NCBI RefSeq assembly: GCF_027595985.1
Contig: NC_073302.1
Coordinates: 220,940,723 to 221,004,722 of the forward strand
From: Sorex araneus
Taxonomy: Eukaryota; Chordata; Mammalia; Eulipotyphla; Soricidae
Direction: 5' to 3'
Length of the DNA stretch: 64,000 nucleotides
Shown here: positions 35,190 to 45,063 of the stretch, one piece after another
Layout: each line of letters starts with the position of its first letter
Numbering within the stretch: the first letter of the stretch is position 1
The notes under the pieces: generated by a model
What the model was told of the DNA's origin: nothing
The model's input: only the letters and a program-made list of their open reading frames with translations
Database searches by the model: none
Position numbers and translations under genes: made by a program

Positions 35190-35800
35190 TCTTGGGGGGG
35201 CTTATATATATACATATATACATATATCACAAATTAGTGTGATCATCCAGTATTTGTCTTCTCCCTCTGAATTATTTCACTAAACATGATTCCCTCCAGT
35301 TGCATTCAAGTTTCAGTTAACTGCAAGTTTTCTTCTTTTCTGAGTGAAAGAAGAAATTTTGATACATGTACACAGTAGAATACTATACAGCTCTACAGAC
35401 ACTGAGAGGTCATCATGTTTGGTCCGTTATCAACTTTCAGCATACATCTCCCATCCCAACTGGTTCCTCCAGCCATTGTTTTCTTAACCATCTTACGGTG
35501 ATTCAATAAAATTTTTTAAAAAATTTTAAAAATTAAAAAAAGAATACTATACAGCTTTGAGAAAAGATGAAATCTTGCAGTTTACTTCAATTTAGATAGA
35601 ATTGAAGAAAATTCTGCTAAGTGAAATGAATCTGAAAGAATAAAACAAACACTGGATAGTCTCACTATACACAATTAGAGTATAAAAAGCAAATAATTAG
35701 AGAATTTCCCAGGGAAACAAGACTGAGCTACAGATATGGTTGATATAACTGTGATATGAGGATGTGGAGACAGGTCAGGGGGTGGGGAGAGACACCTGTG
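35190..35800 (+). mobile_element. Old L1 remnant, host of a younger insertion
   Basis: 'gaattatttcactaaacatg' (35270-35289) is old L1 ORF2/3' UTR in reverse, while 'gatacatgtacacagtagaatac' and 'cttgagaaaagatgaaatcttgc', 'ctgctaagtgaaatgaatctg' (35359-35630) run forward. It is therefore also a rearranged, probably 5'-inverted copy. The sequence is more diverged than the other L1s here and is split by the insert at 35393-35540. Confidence 0.6.
35377..35556 (+). mobile_element. 148-bp L1 insertion with 5' inversion
   Basis: A perfect 16-bp TSD 'agaatactatacagct' (35377-35392, 35541-35556) brackets it. The left part (35393 to about 35482) is inverted L1 3' UTR, e.g. 'tttcagcatacatctcccat'. The right part is the forward L1 terminus 'cttacggtgattcaataaa' with A-rich tail. 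Even this very short insertion underwent twin priming. Confidence 0.85.
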
Positions 35801-36008
35801 ATAATGGGGAGGGGGTCCTGTAACATGTCTTCACATGGCTTGTCTCTAGGAAATATCTTACAGAAAACAGTATCCCTTCATGTTGAATTCCCAAAAAGGG
35901 TAAAGAGCAATTTCTGCAGGAAATAGTCTGTTTTGATGCCCCAACTTCCAAACAAATGGAGGGAAGAACAGGTAGTGGGAATTGAAACCAGCTATTTCCA
36001 AAGCAATT

Positions 36009-36070
36009 AAGAATAGCAAAGGTTGTATTTCACGGTGATTCAGTAAAAAATTAAAAAAAGAATAACAAAG
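36009..36070 (+). mobile_element. Minimal (36-bp) L1 3'-end insertion
   Basis: Only 'gttgtatttcacggtgattcag' plus a short A-rich tail is inserted at 36022-36057. It lies between direct repeats 'aagaatagcaaag' (36009-36021) and 'aagaataacaaag' (36058-36070; 12 of 13). The terminal 'cacggtgattca' is the same L1 end seen in larger copies. It is an extremely 5'-truncated retrotransposition. Confidence 0.75.
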
Positions 36071-36452
36071 CCATTTGTCCTTGCTTTACTTTCCCCTCCA
36101 CCTCAAACCTAAATATTAGGAAAGTTCCTCATCTTGTTCTTACTTAAGTTAGGTTTGCAAATGAGTTGTGCCGACTTTATTGTTCATTTTGACAACCAGT
36201 GGTTTGCAGTCCTCCTCTTCTTCCTTATTCTCTTTTTTTAATTTAAAAAACAAACAAATATACACCTTCTTATGACTATGTAGACAAGATGACTGCTTTG
36301 AAGATATGAGCTCTCCACCTTCCTGCTGGCATGTTGTCATTAAAGCTCTTTCTCTTGATCCATCCCCTCTTCCCCCACAAAAAAGTCTTGTCCTTCTACA
36401 CTAATTTCCTGGGGCTTCCTTAAAAAGTACTGCACTCTGGTGACCAATTACA

Positions 36453-37555
36453 GAAATGTATTTTTTAATTAATTTATTTTTTTAATTAGTGAGTCACCGT
36501 GAGGATACAGTTACGAATTTACCCATTTTCGTGCTTGTATTTCCCTCCACCACTGTCCATTCTCCACCACCAATGAACCCAGTATCTCTCCTACCCTCCA
36601 AACCCTCCCCACACACCACCCGCCTCTGTGGCAGGTATTCCATTCTGTTCTCTCTCTCCTTTTGGGTGTTGTGGTCTGTAATAGGGGTATTGAGTGGCCA
36701 TCATTTGCAGTCTCTAGTCTACTTTCAGCACGCATCTCCCTTCCCGCGCGGGATCCCTAACCACATTTTACTTGGCGTTCCCTTCTCTATCCGGGCTGCC
36801 TTCCCCCCAGCATGTGAGGCCAGCTTCCAAGCCATGGAGTTAACCTCCTGTATTATATACTATTACTTTTGGGTGTTAGTTTCCTACTCTGTTATTTTAT
36901 ATTCCACAGATGAATGCAATCTTTCTATGTCTGTCCCTCTCTTTCTGACTCATTTCACTTAGCATGGTACTTTCCATGTTTATCCACTTATATGCAAAGT
37001 TCATGACTTCATCTTTTCTAACAGCTGCATAGTATTCCATTGCATAGATGTGCCAAAGTTTCTTTAACCAGTCATCTGTTCTCGGGCACTAAAATTTTTT
37101 CCAGATTCTTGCTGTTGTAAGCAGTGCTGCGATGAACATATAAGTGCAGATGTCATTTCGACTATACTTTTTTGCTTCTCTGGGATATATCCCCAGAAGT
37201 GGTATTGCTGGGTCAAATGGGAGCTCAATTTCTAATTTTTTGAGAATCGTCCATATTGTTTTCCAAAAGGCCTGAACCAGTTGGCATTCCCACCAACGGT
37301 GTAAGAGGGTCCCTTTCTCCCCACATCCTCTCCAACAGCAATTGCTTTTGTTCTTTTGGATGTGTGCCATTCTCTGTGGTGTGAGGTGGTATCTCATAGT
37401 TGTTTTGATCTGCATCTCCCTGATGATTAGTGATGCAGAGCATTTTTTCATGTGCCTTTTGGCCATTCGTATCTCTTCCTTGGAAAAGTTTCTGTTCATT
37501 TCTTTGCCCCATTTTCTGATGGGGTTGGATGTGTTCTTCTTAGAAATGTATTTTT
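36453..37555 (-). mobile_element. 5'-truncated L1, 1.07 kb
   Basis: A perfect 14-bp TSD 'agaaatgtattttt' (36453-36466, 37542-37555) brackets it. On the minus strand it holds the ORF2 C-terminus, the whole 3' UTR ('gggagatgcgtgctgaaagtag', 'gaacccagt', G/C-rich tract) and the end 'cctcacggtgactcactaatt' with A-rich tail. It has no inversion. Confidence 0.92.
37089..37499 (-). pseudogene. L1 ORF2 C-terminal fragment
   Basis: About 136 codons encode '[20 protein letters not shown]', '[19 protein letters not shown]', the cysteine/tryptophan block '[13 protein letters not shown]' and '[19 protein letters not shown]'. The frame ends in a nonsense codon after 'RIWKKF', where related copies continue toward '[10 protein letters not shown]'; recognisable L1 sequence continues past it. 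One cysteine-block residue is changed relative to the copy at 27358 (R for C in LLHxWW). Confidence 0.88.
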
Positions 37556-38699
37556 CTTATAATCCTAGTAGCCAGAAATCTTGGATAAGGGTGTCAGGGT
37601 ACTCGTTCCACCAGTCCTCTCTCCAGGGCTGATGGAGGTGTCCCTGCTTTGAACTTACTCAGTCTTTCTCTCTCTGCTGCAAGAGAGCAGTTAACCTGGA
37701 ATAAGACCCACCCAGACAACTTCATCTTTGCTTATCACCATTTTGAACTGACTCCAAATCAGTTACATTCTGAAATTCTGGAAGTTGGGATTTCAATGTA
37801 TGAATTTAGGGGAGACACCAAAAAGCATATGATAACACTTTAAGGACAAATAGGAATCTTAAATGATGTTAGATACAATGGTAGAGGAAATACCATGTGA
37901 TTCTGAAAACCATACAGACCACCTCGCCAAGTTTGGTGACAGTGAACATCAGTCAAGGAAAACTTGCAGAAGAGCAAGAATTTCCAATGTGGATAGCCAG
38001 GAGGAAGCTCAGAGACAGTGGACAACCCACGAAAGTCACTCCATTGGACCAACACATAGAAAGCCAGCGAGTGGAAGCAATAAATAAGAAGAGCAAGAAA
38101 GTTGAGGCCAATAGAGCTTCCTCCTTAAGGAGACTGTGCTCCTGCCCACAGTTTGGGGTGTTATTAAAGAAATGCATGCTGGGACTGCTCAGGAGTGATT
38201 GCAAAACCAGAGGCAGAATTGATAATACGTCATAGCATTAATTGTTTGGAAATAGATCAGAGTTCTTGCAAGAGAAGAGCCTGGAGAGCATTAGGAGGTT
38301 GATAAATTATCCGTGCAAAAGGTGATGAGGACCTAAGGTAACAACACACCAGCAGTGTGCACAGAGGGAAAGTGGGATGTCGAGAGGGTGGCGAGCAAGG
38401 TAACTAAAGCCCCCGGCAAAGAAGAAGCTCCTTCAGACAGAATACACAGAAAGAGAAGGAAAGAAACCAAGGAGGGGGCTGCAGGAATACCAGAGGCATT
38501 GGAGCACCAGCAGGGCAGGCAGTACAGTAACTGCAAAAGCTAAAAAAAGATGCATCCGACTAGTGCAGAAGTTCATCTATAAGGGGCAGCCACTCAGCTC
38601 AGCCCAGTCACAGCTCCCGTGGGTGAGTTCTGCTCAGACACACTAGCTGTTAGAATTGTTCAAGAGAAGTGATATTTGTGAAGTTGGGGATAAATTCAT
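37556..38699. other. Anonymous DNA
   Basis: No repeat or exon recognised. The overlapping frames at 37863-38235 have no domain. Confidence 0.4.
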
Positions 38700-38709
38700 C
38701 CCCACCCCA

Positions 38710-38888
38710 CCATTTTTGTGGGGGCTGGGGGCAACACCTGTCCTTGCTCAGGGCTTACTCCTGGCTCTGTGCTCAGGGATCCTGACTTCCAGAAGGATTT
38801 GGAGAACCATATGGGGTGCTGAAATCTAATCCAGATCAGCCACATGCTAAGTGAGCACACTACCAACTGTACTACCCCCCCCAGCCCC
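38710..38888 (-). mobile_element. tRNA-derived SINE
   Basis: 'ttgtgggggctgggggcaac' then 'gctcagggcttactcctggctctgtgctc' and 'ccatatggggtgctg', ending 'aactgtactacc', is the reversed SINE order. The B-box region is degraded. Confidence 0.75.
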
Positions 38889-38939
38889 CAAATCCCCACA
38901 CATTTACACACTAGCAGCTCGTTTCAATGGCAGAAAACC

Positions 38940-39280
38940 CAAGCAGTGCAATAGCATAAAGATCAGGGGCAGGCTCAGAATGCACAGGGCCCCGTGGTTC
39001 CATCCCTTGCACCACAGAGCTCCCGGAACATCAGCACATGTAGCCCTGGAGACTTCTAAGAGGCTTGGGAACACTAGGACAATAAGAACAGGTATTGTCC
39101 TATTGCCCTGAGCACTGCTGGGTGGTCCCACTGCAGCACCACCTCCCCAGGACCCAGCATTAAACTGCATGCCTTACATGCAGCAAACATTGTTTCCGTC
39201 CCCAATACCCCACACAGTGCCCTGAGCCCACGAGGATAATCCCATAGCACAGAGCCAGGAGGAAGCCCTGAGCACCACCA
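38940..39280 (+). mobile_element. SINE fragments, rearranged
   Basis: 'ttgccctgagcactgctgggtggtccc' (39101-39127) and 'cagagccaggaggaagccctgagcacc' (39249-39275) are two SINE 3' parts in the same orientation. Sequence between them includes 'ttacatgcagcaaacattg' and 'ccaataccccacac', which are head-like. At least two old copies are juxtaposed. Confidence 0.5.
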
Positions 39281-39337
39281 TGTGCCCTTCCCGCCCCACC
39301 AGGAACACTGTATCCTGGAAGGAGGAAGGAAAGTTGG

Positions 39338-39339
39338 TT

Positions 39340-39434
<95 letters not shown>
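39338..39434. repeat. (CTTT)n microsatellite
   Basis: About 24 CTTT units between 'aagttggtt' and 'cttatgaac'. Confidence 0.96.
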
Positions 39435-39435
<1 letters not shown>

Positions 39436-39537
39436 ATGAACTGTGGGTTTTTTTTTAGTTTTTGTAATACATTTCCCCCACCTATTTTATAAAAGCAGCG
39501 TGATTTACAAAGTTATTCATAGTTGAGTTTTAGATGT

Positions 39538-39741
39538 ACAATATTGCAGCACTCTCGGAGAGTTTGGCAAGCTACCGAGAGTATCCCGCCTGCACCACAG
39601 AGCCTGGCAAGCTCCCTGTGGCGTATTCAATATACCAAAAACAGTAACAATAAGTCTCACAATAGAGACATTACTGGTGCCCGCTCGAGCAAATCGATGA
39701 ACTACAAAGCGACAGTGACAGTGACAGTGACAATATTGCAG
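39538..39741 (+). mobile_element. RTE-tailed composite SINE, headless
   Basis: A perfect 12-bp TSD 'acaatattgcag' (39538-39549, 39730-39741) flanks 180 bp. The insert starts 'cactctcggagagtttggca', so the tRNA-like head is missing. It carries 'ccaaaaacagtaacaataag', 'cattactggtgcccgctcga' and ends in several 'gacagt' units. The repeat tail and short TSD are RTE-like. Confidence 0.88.
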
Positions 39742-41730
39742 TACTGATCCCACCACCACATTCCCTTCGCCAGTGTTCCCAGGTTCCTTTCCATTTCCTC
39801 ACTCCTGCCCCCAAGACTGGCCTCATGACAGGCACCTTTCTAAGTCTGGTTGTTAAGGTTTGGGTCTCTTGAGTTTAGTGCTGTTGACTCCACTGTTTGG
39901 GTATCTGGCATTATCATTCCTTAATGCTACCTTTATACCTGACTCCCCTGACCTGGCCCCTGTTGCTTCTCATCTATCTAGGAAAGAACGTTTTTACTCT
40001 AGTGCATTAGCTTGTACTGTGAAAGCAAGCACTTGATATGTGACCACTTTAAAGGTGCTAGGAAAAGATAAAATAGTGCCAAGGACATTGTGTAATGGGA
40101 ATCTATTATTCTTGCTATAGGAACAACCTTGCCTCTCTGCTCTAGGCAGGAAGTTGATTCCATACTCCTCTTGTGTGTTTCGAATGATCTTAGAGAGCAA
40201 AATCAGACTTCCATTGGTATTATAAATGCATTACATAGTCTTCCACCAAAAAGCAGTTCCCCAACAAAGTCACAAAGTCTTCTGTAGCATTGTTATTTGT
40301 GTTTTATTCACCACCTCTTCTTCCCAGCCTTGTGATGCTGCATTCCATTGTCATCACTGACATCATCTTGTATCAAAGATGTATCAAAGATCACTATCAC
40401 ATCTTTTCGCTAAGAAACACTCATAGACAACAGATTTAAGAAATGCCCATTTAGGCAGACATCAACTCAGCCTCAAACATTTAGAATGCTTTTGATTTTG
40501 AGGTTTTCAAATGGTTGATATTTACTCTCTTACGGGGGATAAAAATATTTGTGAGCTCACATTTTTCAAGTCTTAGAGACATAGACCTGTAATATTCCCT
40601 TCAACTTAATAAAGTCAATTTTCATTCTTGTGAAAGTAAACTAAGTAATAAAAAAATTTAAATAGTTATTAGACAAATATAAGCACCAACATTTAGCGAA
40701 ACAATTGTTGACCTTAGAAAGTTAGATGACTATTATGAACCTACAATATGAGAATAATATTTTATTAGCAGGATTAATATTTGAATGAAATAAAATAATA
40801 TTTATCAAGTGGATTTCAGTTCCTGGCATATTGGATAAATTATCTACAATTTACATTGGTATTTCTAGTTGAAAAATAGTGCACAGAGAAAATGCATTGA
40901 TATATCTAACCTACTGAATTACTAGTATAGTCCATTAGCTTGCAACCTTTTTATACCTATCAACTTCAGTGAGCAAAAGTGCTGCTCAACAACTGAGCAA
41001 ACTGTCACTGAAAACCACTGGCCTAACCTACCTAAAATATGTCCAGAACACGACCTGACATTAGCTACCCTTGGGCCAAGTCTTGTAACACAGGCCTATT
41101 TTATGATGTTTCACGCATAATTAATTGACTCCTGCGCTGAAAGTCAATAGCAGTCTACAGTGGTGGATGATTGCCCTCCCAGAATGTGGCTGACTGGTAA
41201 CTGTGGCTTGCTTCTGCCTTCCAACATCATAAGATACTTTTTTCTTTGAAAATATCTATCTCCCAAGAAAAGATCAAAATTCCAAATTTGAAGTGCTAGT
41301 TCTACTGAATGCACATTGCTTTCACACCATTGTAGAGATAGAAATTTGTAAGGCAGATCTTCCTATGTCAGGACCATCTGCATAGTGTTAATCAAAGTAT
41401 GTGCAACACACATCCTCCATTTCCTCCACATGTATGTGGTCAGATCCATGTATGTGGCTTTGCTCAGACAAGCAGAGCCCTGTAATCCAAATGTAACCTT
41501 AATTCAGGTAGTACAACAGCCGCTTGTAAATACCTGAATGTACAAGCACATCACTTCTTGTAATTTCTCTGCATGTTGTATTCTTCCACGGTCCCACTGG
41601 CAATGACTAGACCTCTCCTATAGGAAATTTCTATAACCCTCTACTGAACAGTCAGATTGGATGGAAACACACTGTCGCTTTCATGAGCTGATCAGCACAG
41701 AGCACAGAAAATAGTGAGTTCTCAAGGGTC
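39742..41730. other. AT-rich anonymous DNA
   Basis: One of the longest stretches free of young repeats. No gene, RNA or clear old repeat is recognised. The minus frame 39994-40200 is not distinctive. Confidence 0.4.
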
Positions 41731-41731
41731 T

Positions 41732-42010
41732 CTGTGGAGGGGTAGCACTGTAGCACTGTCGTCCTATTGTTCATCAATTTGCTCAAGCGGGCACCAGTAA
41801 TCTCTTGCATTGCGAAACTTGTTGTTACTGTTTTTGGCATATCAAATACGCCATGGGTAGCTTGTCAGACTCTGCCGTGTGGGCAGAATACTCTCAGTAG
41901 TTTGCCAGGCTCTCCGAGAAGGACCGAGGAATCAAACCTGGGTCAGCCATGTGCAAGGCAAATGCCCTACCCGCTGTGCTATTACTCCAGTCTATGGAGG
42001 GGTAGCAGAA
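41732..42010 (-). mobile_element. Full-length RTE-tailed composite SINE
   Basis: On the minus strand it begins 'actggagtaatagcacagcg' (41992 leftward), with 'cctgggtttgattcctcggt', then the composite body ('gagagcctggcaaactactg', 'ggcagagtctgacaagctac', 'ccaaaaacagtaacaacaag') and the RTE tail ending 'gacagtgctacagtgctac'. Flanking repeats 'tct' + g/a + 'tggaggggtagca' lie at about 41730 and 41993. It shares the head with the A-tailed SINE but has a different body and tail. Confidence 0.88.
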
Positions 42011-42157
42011 GAATATTTACTTCCTCCTGCTGCCCTTTCTATCTCTAGTATTTCTTTTTTTCAAAGATGATAGAGTCCAAATCTCCCCCTGTCCAGGTAC
42101 AGACCTGGTGGGGGTAGCATCCAGAGCTACAGTTTCATTAGCATTATCTCCCCCTCC

Positions 42158-42451
42158 ATATCCCATCACTACCACTGTCACTATCATCCCGTTGATCATC
42201 GATTTGCTCAAGCAGTCTCAGTAGCTTCTCCATTCATCCTAGCCCTGAGATTGTAGCAGCCTCTTTTTATTCGTCCTTCCCAACGGTGCCACATTAGAGG
42301 CTCTTTCAGGGTCAAGGGAATGAAACCCATCATTGTTACTGGTTTTGGCATATGAATACGCCACGGGGAGCTTGCCAGGCTCTCCCATGTGGGCAGGAAA
42401 GTCTCAGTAGCTTGCCAGGTTCTCTGAGAGGGAGAACCATATATATCCCAT
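42158..42451 (-). mobile_element. RTE-tailed element with long body, 5' truncated
   Basis: A 9-bp repeat 'atatcccat' (42158-42166, 42443-42451) flanks it. On the minus strand, 'gagaacctggcaagctactgag', 'ggagagcctggcaagctccc', 'cattcccttgaccctgaaag' and a tail 'tgcttgagcaaatcgatgatc' with 'gatagtgacagtggtagtga' are read. The extra 'cctgaaagagcc' segment is shared with 20118-20156 and 62738-63312, marking a second body type. Confidence 0.72.
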
Positions 42452-42622
42452 AAGAACCAGATTCCATATGAACCATAAATTATCCTCATAGATGGAACTT
42501 TCAATAGGGCAGCCTGATCACCAAAAGCACATTGGGCCATAATTCAGCCCCACCTCAATTAATATTACCCCAAAAACACAGCAGTAACAATGTTCGTGAA
42601 AGTCTAAACTGCACAGGTCACA

Positions 42623-43533
42623 ATGGTAAAGCAACGCAGAAGCCCCCCAAGCTTAGTCAGTGAAGAGGCTAGCCCAGAAGACCCAACCAGTAATGAAGTG
42701 CTAGACAACCTCTCTGACAAGGAATTTAGAAGGGAGCTACTGAAGATGTTTAGGGAGCTAAAAGAAACAATGGGACGCAATGCCAATAAAATACAAGAGG
42801 ATTTGAGAACAGAAATGTGGAAAACTCAAACAAAATTACAAACAAATGACATATCTTGAAAAATCTGGTAGATGAATTGAAAAATTCAGTGGAGGGCCTC
42901 AGCAACAGAGTAACAGCTGCTGAGGACAGAATCAGTGAGCCCCAAGATGAGGTGCAGAGAATCTCCAGACAACAGCAGAAAATGGGAAAGAGACTCACAA
43001 TGAGCCAACAGATGTCAGGAAAAAATCGGGATGAAACCAAGAAGAATAATATAAGAATCATTGGAGCCCCAGAGGGACAGGAAGAAAATCCTGACAAAGA
43101 AGACACTGTCAAAGACATCATTGCTAAGACATTCCCAGAGCTGAAGAGTACATGTGACCATATTCAGGAGGCCCAAAGGGTACCAGCTAGAAGAAATGCA
43201 AATAAAAATGCTCCAAGACACATCCTGATCAGAATGATGAAAACCGTAGACAGAGACAAAATTCTGAAAACAGCAATATCAAAAAAATTAATTTCCTATT
43301 AAGGAGCATCCTTAAGATTCACAGCCGACTATCTGATGAAACCCTCAGGACCCAAAGACAGTAGTGGGATATAGTGAAAAAACTCAATGAAATAAATGCC
43401 TCACCAAAAATACTTTACCCAGCTAGACTCTCATTCATATCAGAAGGAATAACACACAGTTTCACAGACAAACAACTCAAGAACTTCATAGACTCAAAAC
43501 CATGGTTACAAGGACAATTAAAGGAGCTATTTT
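42623..43533 (+). pseudogene. L1 ORF1, near full length, broken
   Basis: The reading starts at ATG 42623 ('MVKQRRSPPS') and spans about 300 codons, the usual ORF1p size. It has a leucine/charged coiled-coil region (about residues 35-130), an RRM-type domain with 'NNIRIIGAPEGQEE', and a C-terminal domain with 'AQRVPARRN' and 'PRHILIRMMKTVDRDKILK'. The final part is readable as 'PARLSFISEG' and 'SFTDKQ' up to the TAA near 43533. A nonsense codon near 42857 and frameshifts at about 43300-43385 disable it. ORF1p is the RNA-binding trimer of the L1 particle. Confidence 0.88.
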
Positions 43534-43589
43534 AAGACAAGACAAGCCCCTTGAATACACCAAACTTTGGCATAAATATGGGATAATAC

Positions 43590-44644
43590 CCCATAACAGT
43601 AATCTCTCTCAATGTCAATGGGCTAAATGCACCAATTAAAAGACACAGAGTGGCAGCATGGATCAGAAAATTGAACCCAACATTCTGCTCCCTGCAAGAA
43701 ACACATCTGATTTGTGGAATATAAAGTAACAGAATGGTAGACTAACATCCAAGGATAGTAGAGATAAGGACCAGGAGGATTGCTCCATGGCCTGGAAATC
43801 AGCCTCATATACTGGGGGAAAAGGCAGTTCAGATAGAGAAGGAACCACCAAGTGAAGAATGCTTGCAGGGCCCACTTGGGATGGGAGATGCATGCCGAAA
43901 GTAGACTATAGACCGAACAGGATGGCCACTTAATACCTGTACTGAAAACCACAACACCCTAAAGGAGAGAGAGAGTAAAAGGGAATGCGCCTGCCACAGA
44001 GGCGTGGGGGGGAAGGGCAACTGTTGGCAGTGGCAGGAGGGATACTGGGAACATTGGTGGTGGAGAATGGGCATTGGTGGAGGGATGGGTACTCAATCAT
44101 TGTATGACTGAAACGTAAGCACTGAAGTTTGTAAGTCTATAGCTATGCCTCACGGTGATTCATTAAAAAAAAAAGAAACACATCTGACAGTCAAAGCAAA
44201 TACAGATTAAAAGTCAAAGGCTGGAAAACAATTCTACAAGCAAACAACTCCCTCAAAAAAGCTGTGTGGTCATTCTGGTATCAGACCACATTGATTTCAG
44301 ACTGAAGGTCACAAGAGACAGCGAAGGTAATTTCTTATTGATCAAGGGATCTGTACATCAGGAAGAACTTACACTTCTAAATGTATCTGCACCTAATGAG
44401 GGGCCAGAAAAATACTTGAAACAAATACTCATAGACTTGAAGAAGACATCAATAGCAACACAATACTAGTGGGAGATTTTGACACTGCTTTATCACCCTT
44501 CAAAAGATCAACCAGACTCAAGCTTAACAAGAACATATTTTATCTGAGAGAAGAAATGGAAGAAAGGGGCTTAGTAAATATATACAGAACACTTCATCCT
44601 CAGAAAGCTGAATAGACATTCTTCTCAAGTGTGCATGGGACATT
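43590..44644 (+). pseudogene. L1 ORF2 endonuclease domain, interrupted
   Basis: It lies just downstream of ORF1 in the same orientation. The start of ORF2 reads 'ITVISLNVNGLNAPIKRHRV' near 43596. The second part (44173-44644) continues with 'VILVSDHIDF', 'KGSVHQEELTLLNVSAPNEG', 'GDF' and 'EERGLVNIYRTLHP', i.e. apurinic endonuclease motifs in order. A 462-bp younger L1 end (43711-44172) splits it, and stops and frameshifts are present. It resumes after the nested insertions at 49252. Confidence 0.85.
43696..44187 (+). mobile_element. L1 3' UTR inserted in ORF2
   Basis: A perfect 15-bp TSD 'aagaaacacatctga' (43696-43710, 44173-44187) shows a clean insertion into the endonuclease region of the older L1. 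The insert begins 'tttgtggaatataaagtaac' and ends 'tgcctcacggtgattcatt' with poly(A). It contains only the end of ORF2 and the 3' UTR. Confidence 0.93.
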
Positions 44645-45063
44645 GCATGCATGAAACCCTATCATTAACAGAACTGTAAATTGTGGTGCCTGAAAATAGA
44701 AACAAACTGGTACTTACTATTTTGAAGAAAAATATTAAATAAAAACCCCTGTACCTCTCCCTACCCCCCTTCCACCCCTAAGCTCAGTTCTATAGACTGG
44801 CTGTCAGACTCTGTTGCCTTTGGACATTTGTTATTCTGTTAGTATGTTTCTTTATATCTCACATATGAGAGAAGTCATTCTGTGCCTGTTCCTCTCCTCT
44901 GACTAACTTCACTCAATATGATACTCTCCAGATCGTTTATGTAGCTGTAAATTTAATGCCTTCATCTTTCATTATAGCTGAGTACTAGTATATGTGCCAT
45001 AGTTTCTTTATCCAATCATCTGTTCTTGGACACTTGGGTTGTTTCCAGATTTTGGATATTGTT

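Noticed and set aside
39338-39434. CRISPR-like or phage-like repeat array
   Set aside because: Plain CTTT microsatellite in a vertebrate genome; no spacers.
42623-43302. Intact L1 ORF1 protein
   Set aside because: A nonsense codon near 42857 and frameshifts near 43300-43385 interrupt it; not translatable as one protein.
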